This document shows positions 16,288 to 24,193 of a stretch of 55,308 nucleotides of DNA, piece by piece. This DNA comes from Verrucomicrobiota bacterium (GTDB lineage Bacteria; Verrucomicrobiota; Verrucomicrobiia; Limisphaerales; SIBE01). The stretch is taken from assembly GCA_016871515.1 (NCBI GenBank), contig VHDE01000029.1, positions 1 to 55,308 of the forward strand. The letters run 5' to 3'. The position numbers and the translations under genes were made by a program. The number at the start of each line of letters is the position of its first letter. The stretch's first letter is position 1. Under the pieces are notes generated by a model, which had not been told where the DNA came from, searched no databases, and worked only from the letters and a program-made list of their open reading frames with translations.

Positions 16288-17394
16288 TTAGCTCCCGTCG
16301 AAAAACGATTTTACTTTGCTTGCGACATGCAAAACCTGCTCATTGGTTAACTCCGGATAGATCGGCAAACAGAGGCATTCGCTGGCCGCTTTCTCTGCGA
16401 TTGGAAAATCGCCCTGCTGATAGCCGAGAGACGCGTAACATTTCTGAAGATGCAAAGGCAGCGGATAATGAATTGCGGAGCCGATTGCTTGTTTCTCCAG
16501 ATACTCCTTCAGCTCGTTCCGGCGCGCATGCCGCACGACATACAAATGCCACGCGCTTTGGGCATAGCCAGCCTCGCGAGGCAATTGCAGCGGCGTGTCG
16601 GCGAGCAGCTCATGATAGCGTTCCGCGATTTGGCGGCGTCGCGCCGTCCAGGCCGCGAGATACTTCAGTTTCACGCCCAGCACGGCGCCTTGGATGCCTT
16701 CCATCCGATAGTTAAAACCGATTTCATCGTGGTAGTAGCGGACCTTTGATCCATGTTCGCGCAATGTTCGCGCGCGGGCGGCTAAATCCGGATCATTCGT
16801 AACCAGTGCGCCGGCCTCTCCGCAAGCGCCCATGTTTTTTGCCGGATAAAAGCTAAAGGCGCCCAGCGTGCCGAATGTGCCCACCCCTCTGCCTTGATAG
16901 GTGGCGCCGTGCGCTTGTGCGGCGTCTTCCACCAATTTCAAACCGTAGCGTTTGCCCAGTTCGAGCATCGGCTCCAAATCGCAAGGATGCCCGTACAAGT
17001 GCACCGGCAGGATAGCTTTTGTGCGCGGCGATATGGCCCGCTCAATCCGCGCCGGATCCAGATTAAAGGTTGCGTCTTCAATATCGACAAAGACCGGTTT
17101 TGCGCCGACGTACGAGATCGCCCAACTTGTGGCGACAAAGGTAAACGGCGTGGTAATCACTTCGTCTCCTCGTCCCACGTTCAGCAACAACATCGCCACG
17201 TGTAACGCGGAAGTCCCGCTATTGAAGCCAATCGCGTGTTCGGCCTGGCAGAAACGAGCGAAATCCTGCTCAAACTTCACAACGTCGGGTCCCAGGCAAA
17301 ACGAACAATTGTCCAAAGCTTGCGCGATGGCGGCATCGATCTCCGGGCGCAAGGAACGAATCTGCGGGCGCAGATCAAGGTAAGGGACAGTCAT
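16288..17394 (-). CDS. DegT/DnrJ/EryC1/StrS-family sugar aminotransferase (WbpE-like)
   Basis: 368 residues from ATG 17394 (an ATG four codons upstream is equally possible; the longer open frame to 17580 lacks family similarity). PLP-dependent transfer of an amino group from glutamate to a keto-sugar nucleotide. The sequence shows FNSGTSALHVAM, EDAAQAHGATY and the PLP-binding Lys186 in SFYPAKNMGACGEAG. The opening VPYLDLRPQI is typical of the WbpE/VioA/FdtB branch. It is cytoplasmic and part of the polysaccharide block. Divergently transcribed from the kinase-type genes starting at 17486, so the intervening ~90 bases should hold two promoters. Confidence 0.9.
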   Translation of the reverse strand: MTVPYLDLRPQIRSLRPEIDAAIAQALDNCSFCLGPDVVKFEQDFARFCQAEHAIGFNSGTSALHVAMLLLNVGRGDEVITTPFTFVATSWAISYVGAKPVFVDIEDATFNLDPARIERAISPRTKAILPVHLYGHPCDLEPMLELGKRYGLKLVEDAAQAHGATYQGRGVGTFGTLGAFSFYPAKNMGACGEAGALVTNDPDLAARARTLREHGSKVRYYHDEIGFNYRMEGIQGAVLGVKLKYLAAWTARRRQIAERYHELLADTPLQLPREAGYAQSAWHLYVVRHARRNELKEYLEKQAIGSAIHYPLPLHLQKCYASLGYQQGDFPIAEKAASECLCLPIYPELTNEQVLHVASKVKSFFDGS

Positions 17395-17485
17395 GACATT
17401 CGTCATGCGACTGCTACATAACTCATTTGAAATCTCAAGGCAATCATCGCATGCTCGGATCGATGATGACTCCTCCACGTTGGCC

Positions 17486-18076
17486 ATGAACGATTCAACC
17501 GCGGGCTCCGTTCGGTTGAGCCAGAATGGGATTTCTTGGGAATTGCCGCGGGAAGTTGAATCTCTTCCGAAACGAAACAATGATTTTCAACCTATGGAAT
17601 CGGGTGGCGTCCGATGGCGGGTCCGAAGCGCATTTTGCAACGACGACTTGCGGGCGATACTGCGGAACCCGGAGCGATTCATGGAGCAGAATGCCGAAAT
17701 TCTCAAAAGGGACGCTGGAGCAACCATCGGCCGCGCGAATCGTTTTGTCTTGAAATGGCATCACGCGCGGAAGCCTAAAGGAGACGAACATCGTGTTAGA
17801 CGCGCGCACGAGAGGCCGCATCTGATTGATCTGGATGGGCTGCGTTACCTCGGCCAAATGCCCGAGGAGCGAGCGCGGGCAGGCCTGGCGAGGCTGGCCC
17901 GCGGATCGATGCGCTTGCCATGCGTATCTTCTATCGACCGGGCCAGGTTTTTGATCCACCATTGCCGCCGCCGCGGCCGGCGAGATTGGCGCCGGCTATG
18001 GAAGGCATTGGTTGTGCCTGCGGCATCCAATCAGCCAAAAGATAAGCCAGACACCACGAACGCAACCTCGACATAG
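17486..18076 (+). pseudogene. LPS-kinase-type (Kdo/WaaP) gene with central deletion
   Basis: An open frame of about 196 codons from ATG 17486. Its N-terminal part reads DDLRAILRNPERFMEQNAEI then GATIGRANRFVLKWHH, which matches the first lobe of WaaP/InaA-like lipopolysaccharide kinases with the ATP-binding lysine in VLKWHH. After a few residues it jumps to LIDLDGLRYL, the magnesium-binding DFG-equivalent, and then DRARFLIHHCRRRGRRDWRRL, the family's C-terminal helix. The roughly 100 residues between, including the catalytic HRD loop, are missing while the frame is preserved. The junction is near 17785-17810. It cannot be an active kinase as written. The intact relative at 18105 follows directly. 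Confidence 0.6.
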
Positions 18077-18104
18077 CTTTCGCCGCGAGCATGCTGTTTG
18101 CGTC

Positions 18105-18950
18105 ATGCAACGAAAAGAGCAATGGGTCGCCCTTCCCGGTTCTGCCGTCGCATTCGTGCACTCGGACTGGCAAAGGCCGCTGGCAACGGCTGGTTTGAGT
18201 AACACGACTGATTTCTTCGACGCCATTGGCGAACCACTCTCCAAGCCGGGACTAGGCAAACGTTATCGGGCGCGGCTGGTCGCGTCCCGAGAAAGCGACG
18301 ATCACATTCTGTACTTGAAACGTTATCAATCGGAGCGGTTCGGTTCCCGCGCAAAACGATGGTTCGAAGATGCGTCGTTCAACACGCCGGCCCATCGAGA
18401 TGTCCAGGTCGCTTCCGCTCTGGCCCAGCATGGCATTTCCGTGCCTGAAACCGTGGCCTGGGGTTATGAACGCTCGCTTGGACGAAGGGCTAGGAGTTTC
18501 GTCGTTTCGCGCGCCGTCCCAGGCGATGCTATCGATCGGACGCTGCACCAATCGCCATTCCTCGCCAAGGATCTGGAGGCGTTCCAGCGCAAACGCCGGC
18601 TCGTTCGCGAGCTCGCTTTGCTCGCCCGCAAATTTCACGAACTCGGCTGGTGTCACCGCGACTTTTATCTCTGTCACGTTTTCGTCCATTGGGTTGAAGC
18701 AACCCCGCGATTATCCCTCATCGATCTGCAACGAGTCTTTCGCCCGCGCTGGCGGGTCTGGCGTTGGCGAATCAAGGACCTCGCCCAATTGAATTATTCA
18801 GGGCAAATGTTTTCGCGCTCGATGCGCCTGCGCTTCGCCAAATGGTACTTCGGACAGGATTGCCTCTCGGCGTCGCAAAAGGCGGTTCTGCGCAAAGTCC
18901 AGCGCAAGACCGAATCCATCGCGCGCCGCGATCAAGCCCGGCGTTCATGA
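18105..18950 (+). CDS. Lipopolysaccharide kinase-family protein (Kdo/WaaP-like)
   Basis: 281 residues from ATG 18105. A protein-kinase-like fold on the cytoplasmic side of the inner membrane that phosphorylates core sugars of LPS in characterised members. Visible motifs: Lys72 in ILYLKRY (ATP), catalytic loop LGWCHRDFYLCHVFV with HRD at 184-186, and Asp207 in LSLIDLQRVF. The upstream in-frame extension to 18012 has no family similarity. The stop overlaps the start of the following GT4 gene (ATGA), showing coupling. The substrate is inferred from the family: a sugar of an LPS core-like glycolipid. Confidence 0.85.
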   Translation: MQRKEQWVALPGSAVAFVHSDWQRPLATAGLSNTTDFFDAIGEPLSKPGLGKRYRARLVASRESDDHILYLKRYQSERFGSRAKRWFEDASFNTPAHRDVQVASALAQHGISVPETVAWGYERSLGRRARSFVVSRAVPGDAIDRTLHQSPFLAKDLEAFQRKRRLVRELALLARKFHELGWCHRDFYLCHVFVHWVEATPRLSLIDLQRVFRPRWRVWRWRIKDLAQLNYSGQMFSRSMRLRFAKWYFGQDCLSASQKAVLRKVQRKTESIARRDQARRS

Positions 18951-20116
18951 AAGTCGCATTTTTGATCGAGCATCTGGATGCGCGCCGAGGCGGGATGGAA
19001 CGGTCATCCCTGGAGTTCCTTGCCGAGACGGTTGCTCGCGGCGTCGAAATCACGGTGGTCACGCAGTCTGCGGCACCCGAGTTTTCGCTCGCACCAGTTC
19101 ACAGACTCGGGACCATCGGGCTCGGCCGGCGCGCACGTTACGATAACTTCGTCAGAAACGCGGACATGTTCCTCGCGACAAGCACATGGGACGTCGTGCA
19201 TTCAGTTACACCTTGTCTCAACTGCGATCTGTTCCAACCCCGTGGTGGTCTGGTCCAGGAAGCGATCAATCGCACCATCGCAACGCGGCGGCATTGGATA
19301 ACGCAAACGCTGCGGCGTTTCGGCGCCCGATTGAATGGAAAATACCGGTTGCTTCTCCAACTCGAAAAGCAATTGCTCACGCGAAAACCTCCTCCGCTCT
19401 TCGCCCCTTTGAGCCGCTATGTGAGTCGCCAGGCGAGGGAGATTTATTCGGTTCCCGGCGAATGCGTGCGCGAAGTCTTCAACGGAGTCACCGTCAGTTT
19501 GCCCGCAGAGTCCGAGCGCCGCCTTATTCGCGAACGTTTGCGAAGCGAGCTGGCCATCGATCAACGAGCGCTGGTCGCCATTTTCGTCGCGCATAACTTT
19601 CGCCTTAAAGGTCTTACGCACTTGATTGAAGCCCTGGCGGAGCCAAACGCTGCGAGTTGGCAATTGTTGGTGGCGGGGAAGGACTCGCCGCGGCCTTGCG
19701 AACATTTGGCGCGAAAGTTCGGCGTTGCGGCTCGCGTGCATTTTTTGGGTCGGCGTTCGGATGTCCGCGATTTGTCGTTGGCCAGTGACGCAGGGGTGTT
19801 GCCAACCTATTACGATCCCTGCTCTCGAGCCGTTCTGGAAGGCTTGTCGCTGGGACTGCCTTATATCACGACGGCTTTTAACGGCGCATCGGACTGCCTG
19901 AAGAATGGCGAGAATGGATTCGTCATCGAGTCACCCGATTCAGTCGGCGCACTGGCCCAAGCGCTGGCCGCGCTGGCCGATGCCAACCTCCGGCGGAAGA
20001 TGTCCGACAACGCATTGACGTTGCGGCCGTTTCTCTCGATGCGACGGCACGCCGAACAGATCGTCGCATTGTACGAACAGATCGCCGCCCGAAAGGGGAA
20101 GGCAAAATCATGTTGA
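18947..20116 (+). CDS. Family 4 glycosyltransferase (WaaG-like)
   Basis: 389 residues from ATG 18947, which overlaps the kinase stop by four bases. GT-B fold: N-terminal domain with EHLDARRGGMERSSLEFL (glycine-rich acceptor loop), the linker VFNGVTVSLP, and a C-terminal nucleotide-sugar domain with VAHNFRLKGLTHLIEAL, RVHFLGRRSDV and the E-x7-E region PCSRAVLEGLSLGLP. Together with the WaaP-type kinase this recalls the waaG-waaP pair of LPS core assembly. Likely peripheral on the inner membrane. The longer frame from 18764 overlaps the kinase and is not used. Confidence 0.9.
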   Translation: MKVAFLIEHLDARRGGMERSSLEFLAETVARGVEITVVTQSAAPEFSLAPVHRLGTIGLGRRARYDNFVRNADMFLATSTWDVVHSVTPCLNCDLFQPRGGLVQEAINRTIATRRHWITQTLRRFGARLNGKYRLLLQLEKQLLTRKPPPLFAPLSRYVSRQAREIYSVPGECVREVFNGVTVSLPAESERRLIRERLRSELAIDQRALVAIFVAHNFRLKGLTHLIEALAEPNAASWQLLVAGKDSPRPCEHLARKFGVAARVHFLGRRSDVRDLSLASDAGVLPTYYDPCSRAVLEGLSLGLPYITTAFNGASDCLKNGENGFVIESPDSVGALAQALAALADANLRRKMSDNALTLRPFLSMRRHAEQIVALYEQIAARKGKAKSC

Positions 20117-20300
20117 GTCATGTTGGACAAAATGATGCCTCTGATGCGTTGCCTTCCTGGCAGCATGTTGGCGTTGCTGATAAAGAATTTTGTCCCATCA
20201 TGATTTTGTCACTCTTGGCAAAAATCTTGGCATCTGCGCGGCAAAGCTCGAAACCTTCTTCCAATTCCCTGGCCCGCCGCTTAAATAGCTCCTCGCGTTG

Positions 20301-21872
20301 ATGAACATTGACGACTCTGCCTCCAGCGCGGTCGAAACACCCCGCAGCGAGAAGAACACCGCGACGCTAAAGCCTGCTCACGCCTTCGCCTTTCTCGCCG
20401 TTTATTTTGGCCTTCAACTTCTAAGCCGGACGTTCATCTCGAATACAGTTGACCTGGACGAAAGCGAGCAACTGATCCTCACACAAAGATTCAGTTGGGG
20501 TTATGGTCCGCAGCCGCCTCTTTACGCGTGGATTCAAGCGCTGGCATTTTCTCTCTTCGGCCTGAACACATTCGCGCTCGCTTTGGTTAAGAACATCCTT
20601 CTGTTCGCCACCTGCGCGCTCACGTTCATGAGCGGATATGCGATCACCCGCGACACGAGGTGTGCATTTGCAGCGATGCTTTCCTTGTTCTTCCTGCCGC
20701 AGTTTGCTTGGGAATCGCAGCGGGACCTGACGCATTCGGTTCTCGCTTCCACCCTTTCTGCGGGCACATTGTTCGGATTCTTTCGCCTGATCGAACGTCC
20801 TTCGACGCGGATGTACATCGTGCTTGGGTTCCTTCTTGGGCTTGGTGTGCTGGCGAAATACAACTATCTCGTCGTCGCAGGCGGTTTGGCTGCCGCAGCC
20901 CTTTCCTTAGAACGGACTCGGAAGCTTCTCTTCGACCGGCGTATCTTAAGCGCACTAACAATTGCCGCCTTGCTTGTATTGCCGCATCTTTTCTGGACGT
21001 ATCGCAATCCGGAGCTGGTTTTTTCGACCGCGGGCAAATTTCAGTTCAGCGAGCATGGGAGAGGTTTGATTTCCTTTCTGACCTGGCTGACTCGGCTCTT
21101 CCTTTCGGCAGGCTTGTTTTCCGGTCCATTGCTCGTCCTTTATCTCGCTTTGTTCTGGAGATCGCCAAAGGCCGGTCCTGCGCTCGTTTCGAGGTTGGAT
21201 GAGTCCTCGAGGAGACTGTTCACCCAATTGATCGCCAGAAAACTCGTTTTCATTCTCATCGGTCTCATCCTGGCCGGTATGTTTCTTCCGGTAACAAACT
21301 TCAAGGAGCGTTGGTTCCAGCCGATTCTGGTCAGTTTGCCGGTCCTCTTGGTTGCAATGGTCCAAGGCTCAATCAACCGATCGCGATGGCGCTGCTTGAG
21401 CGTACTGGCAGGCTTGGTTGCTTTCGCCGTGCTTGTCAGCCTCCCGGCGCGTGTGGCGTCTGCACCCATGTTGAAACGCCCGACACGCCTGAACAGCCCA
21501 TTCCGCGAATTGGCCAATCAAATCCGGGCCTTAGGTTTGACGCCGGATCTCATCATTGCTGAGGATCGATGGATCGGGGGAAACCTGCGCCTCACCTTCC
21601 CTAGCCTAGTGATCTCTGTTCCAGAAATTCGTCAGAAGATCGCCGCCCAAAGTGCTTCGCCTCTGCTCGTCTGGGACGCGACCAAGACACGTGATCTACC
21701 GCAATCGCTGAAAAATCATTTCGTTTCCTTAGGAGGCCGCGATCCCAGCGAGATCAAGCCGCAATATGTTGAAGCGCCGTACTTGTATGACACGAAACGG
21801 CGAATGCGACTCGGACTTATCCCAGCTGCTTCTTCGAACCCTGCATCCCCTCAGCCGCAGTTCCAGCCTTAA
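20301..21872 (+). CDS. Family 39-type (PMT/ArnT-like) membrane glycosyltransferase
   Basis: 523 residues from ATG 20301 (a TTG lies just before). Polytopic with about eleven helices. The first periplasmic loop contains TVDLDESEQLILTQ, where the acidic pair corresponds to the catalytic/metal DE of GT-C enzymes, followed by GYGPQPPLYAWIQ, the conserved motif of the 'dolichyl-phosphate-mannose-protein mannosyltransferase' bacterial group. The C-terminal 120 residues are soluble and periplasmic. Such enzymes transfer sugars from polyprenyl-phosphate donors to lipid A, glycans or proteins; the GT2 at 14.5 kb is of the type that makes such donors. A 180-base gap upstream holds no gene that I trust. 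Confidence 0.85.
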   Translation: MNIDDSASSAVETPRSEKNTATLKPAHAFAFLAVYFGLQLLSRTFISNTVDLDESEQLILTQRFSWGYGPQPPLYAWIQALAFSLFGLNTFALALVKNILLFATCALTFMSGYAITRDTRCAFAAMLSLFFLPQFAWESQRDLTHSVLASTLSAGTLFGFFRLIERPSTRMYIVLGFLLGLGVLAKYNYLVVAGGLAAAALSLERTRKLLFDRRILSALTIAALLVLPHLFWTYRNPELVFSTAGKFQFSEHGRGLISFLTWLTRLFLSAGLFSGPLLVLYLALFWRSPKAGPALVSRLDESSRRLFTQLIARKLVFILIGLILAGMFLPVTNFKERWFQPILVSLPVLLVAMVQGSINRSRWRCLSVLAGLVAFAVLVSLPARVASAPMLKRPTRLNSPFRELANQIRALGLTPDLIIAEDRWIGGNLRLTFPSLVISVPEIRQKIAAQSASPLLVWDATKTRDLPQSLKNHFVSLGGRDPSEIKPQYVEAPYLYDTKRRMRLGLIPAASSNPASPQPQFQP

Positions 21873-21911
21873 GGCAAGCCTCCAAACACATAAGCATTAA
21901 CCTAAGAACTT

Positions 21912-21945
21912 GCAGGCTGGACTGAAAGTCTGCGTTGCGCTCGCT
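21912..21945. repeat. Half copy of the CTGAAAGTCTG-word repeat
   Basis: GCAGGCTGGACTGAAAGTCTGCGTTGCG: the word shared with elements at 6853 and 10624, without a partner arm. Confidence 0.45.
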
Positions 21946-22054
21946 AGAATAGAAACAAAAGATCGATATACGGCCGCGCTATTGTTTGCCATAGTCCGGC
22001 GCACGTTCTACAACTGGTAAAAATAGGAAAAACGAATCAGTTCGAGCTCTCTTT

Positions 22055-22759
22055 ATGAAGACGATTCCCATATGGATCATCGCGCTGCTGCCGGCGTTTC
22101 TCAGTGTCGTCCGGCCGGGAACCGCCAAAGCCGACCCGACCCAAGGTCGACCCTGGATTTCGCTCTTTGATGGAAAGACATTGGAGGGATGGAGACAGCG
22201 CGGCGGCAATGCCAAATACCGCGTCGAAGAGGGCCAAATCATTGGAACATGCGTCCCGAATACGCCCAATTCATTCCTCTGCACAACGAAAGAATTCTCC
22301 GACTTCGCGCTCGAGCTGGAGTTCAAGGTGGACCAAGGCCTCAATTCCGGCGTGCAAATTCGCAGTCATTGCTTCGACGAAGCGACCGAATTCGAAGGCA
22401 ATGGCAAGCGCATCCGAGTTCGACCGGGGCGCGTTCATGGTTTGCAAGTGGAAATCGACACGTCAAAGCGCGCATGGACCGGCGGCATTTACGAGGAAGG
22501 CGCGCGCGGTTGGTTGAACGATCTCAAAAACAATGAAGCGGCACGTAACGCCTTCAAGCACGGAGAATGGAACAAGTTTCGTGTCGAGTGCCGCGGCGAT
22601 TCGATCAAAACCTGGATTAACGATGTGCCTGCCGCCGATCTAAAGGATGGCCGCGTCTCGTCAGGACTCATTGGTCTTCAAGTGCACGGAGTGGGTCAGC
22701 GAGAGCAGGCTTTGGAGGTCCGGTTTCGCAACATTCGTTTGCGGGAGCTCGCGGAATGA
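22055..22759 (+). CDS. Secreted DUF1080 (3-keto-disaccharide hydrolase) domain protein
   Basis: 234 residues. Signal peptide MKTIPIWIIALLPAFLSV with cleavage near TAKA. The mature part is one DUF1080 beta-sandwich: WISLFDGKTLEGWRQRGG, YRVEEGQIIGTC, DFALELEFKVD, NSGVQIRS, GLQVEID, EWNKFRVECRGDSIKTWIN and the final GLIGLQVH. The family is related to concanavalin-like lectins, and some members hydrolyse 3-keto-glycosides. It acts outside the cytoplasm on carbohydrates. DUF1080 proteins are abundant in verrucomicrobia and planctomycetes. The downstream SCO gene starts 15 bases later and may share a transcript. Confidence 0.9.
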   Translation: MKTIPIWIIALLPAFLSVVRPGTAKADPTQGRPWISLFDGKTLEGWRQRGGNAKYRVEEGQIIGTCVPNTPNSFLCTTKEFSDFALELEFKVDQGLNSGVQIRSHCFDEATEFEGNGKRIRVRPGRVHGLQVEIDTSKRAWTGGIYEEGARGWLNDLKNNEAARNAFKHGEWNKFRVECRGDSIKTWINDVPAADLKDGRVSSGLIGLQVHGVGQREQALEVRFRNIRLRELAE

Positions 22760-22774
22760 TTTTATTGTGTGCGT

Positions 22775-23716
22775 ATGAAACGATTCGCGGTGATAACTCT
22801 TGCATTGTTCGCCATGGTCTTAGGCGGCTGTGGCGATAAGCCCAATAAGTCGTCCGCTCAAGCGGACAAAGCTGAGACGAATGAACGCACCTTTACGGTC
22901 AAGGGAGTGGTCAAAGGTCTGGACGCGGCTGACAAAACAATCAAGGTCCAACACGAGGCGATACCTGGCTACATGGCGGCGATGACGATGCCTTTTAATG
23001 TCAAAGACACCAATGAAGTCAAAGAGCTTCAAACTGGCGACACAATTACTTTTAGGCTGTCTGTAACGTCAGATTCCTCGTGGATTGATCAGATTACAAA
23101 GACTGGTGGCGGCACGCCGCAGAGTGAAGCGCCGACGCGGCCGTCCGTTCGCCAGGTCAGAGAGGTTGAACCATTAAAGGTTGGTGATGCTTTGCCGAAT
23201 TACCGTTTCACGAATGAACTTGGACAAGCGGTAAGCTTAAGTGAATTCAAAGGCAAAGCGCTCGCCCTAAATTTTATTTTCACCAGGTGTCCTATCCCTG
23301 ATTTTTGTCCGCTCATGTCGAAGAATTTTGCGGCCGTCCATCAGCAACTCACCGCGATGCCGAACGCCCCGACCAATTGGCATTTGCTGACGGTTTCTTT
23401 TGATCCGCATTTTGACACGCCGGACGTCTTGAAAAGCTACGCGCGCCGTTATCAGTACGATCCTCAACGCTGGAGTTTTGTGACCGGCGCGATGATCGAC
23501 ATCGATGCCATTACCGACCAGTTCAATCTTCCGGTCTATAAACAGGGTGAGAGCTGGGATCATAAGCTCCGCACCGCCGTGATCGATGCTGAGGGACGCG
23601 TGCAAAAAATCTTTGTGTCCAATCAATGGAAAACGGAAGAGCTGGTGGACGAACTGATCAAGGCAGCTAAACCGAAAGCACACGACACCGCGCCCGCCAC
23701 ATCGCCAAATCCATAA
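22775..23716 (+). CDS. SCO1/SenC lipoprotein with N-terminal CusF-like copper domain
   Basis: 313 residues from ATG 22775. Lipoprotein signal with lipobox LGGC (Cys19). Residues 40-110 form a CusF/CopC-like small copper-binding domain: KVQHEAIPGYMAAMTMPFNV carries the His and the two Met ligands typical of CusF_Ec. Residues 130-300 form a thioredoxin-like SCO domain with RCPIPDFCP (Cys172, Cys178) and a late histidine in WDHKLRT. SCO proteins deliver copper to cytochrome oxidase or act as redox chaperones. The usual spacing is CxxxC; here it is CxxxxxC, a variant I recall from planctomycetal and verrucomicrobial SCO proteins. No oxidase genes are adjacent. Confidence 0.88.
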   Translation: MKRFAVITLALFAMVLGGCGDKPNKSSAQADKAETNERTFTVKGVVKGLDAADKTIKVQHEAIPGYMAAMTMPFNVKDTNEVKELQTGDTITFRLSVTSDSSWIDQITKTGGGTPQSEAPTRPSVRQVREVEPLKVGDALPNYRFTNELGQAVSLSEFKGKALALNFIFTRCPIPDFCPLMSKNFAAVHQQLTAMPNAPTNWHLLTVSFDPHFDTPDVLKSYARRYQYDPQRWSFVTGAMIDIDAITDQFNLPVYKQGESWDHKLRTAVIDAEGRVQKIFVSNQWKTEELVDELIKAAKPKAHDTAPATSPNP

Positions 23717-24193
23717 ATAACGCCGGTCAGATGGCCTGAGTTACAGCAAAGCAAAGTGAGAAATCGGAAATCGCTGGCGCGCTTGCTGGTAAACCAGAAG
23801 AAAAAAGGCCACGCACCTCCTTTTCGCCGCCGCCTCTTTTCCGAACTTCTGGCTATTCGTTTGTTTACGTGAGAGGAGATTACCGTGGCTGCCGCCTGCA
23901 CACAATCAGGCGCAGATATGGAATTCGGATGGGAATAGTTGCTCGATCTGGGGAACTGAACTCCCTGACCTTCTAATGAAGGAATCTATCAACGCGAATC
24001 GATCTTGCCTTGAGGCTATGTCAAGCACGACGAGGTTTGCGGATCGGCGCAATTCCGCCAGGACGCTGTCAAAGATTTGATAAGCCGTCTCTTGCCTAAC
24101 TCTCAAGACGGGATTAGCTTCTGCCGTCTTAGCAAGCTAGCTCTCATGCTTTGTTTGCTGATAACGTTTGAAATAGAAATCCTCCCTGTAAGT
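23717..24193. other. Gap of about 480 bases without a convincing gene
   Basis: A 66-codon minus-strand frame at 23906-24106 starts MRVRQETAYQIFDSVLAEL, but I recognise nothing in it and it has no visible ribosome-binding site. The rest shows no repeat element or clear terminator. The promoter of the CBM9-like gene should lie in the last 100 bases. Confidence 0.35.

Noticed and set aside
20110-20301. 63-codon plus-strand frame between the GT4 and GT39 genes
   Set aside because: Composition is unlike its neighbours, it contains repeated GACAAAATGAT-type simple sequence, and no family resemblance or ribosome-binding site is seen.
23906-24106. 66-codon minus-strand frame in the gap before the CBM9-like gene
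   Set aside because: It reads moderately protein-like, but I find no motif, partner or start signal; mentioned only in the gap entry.
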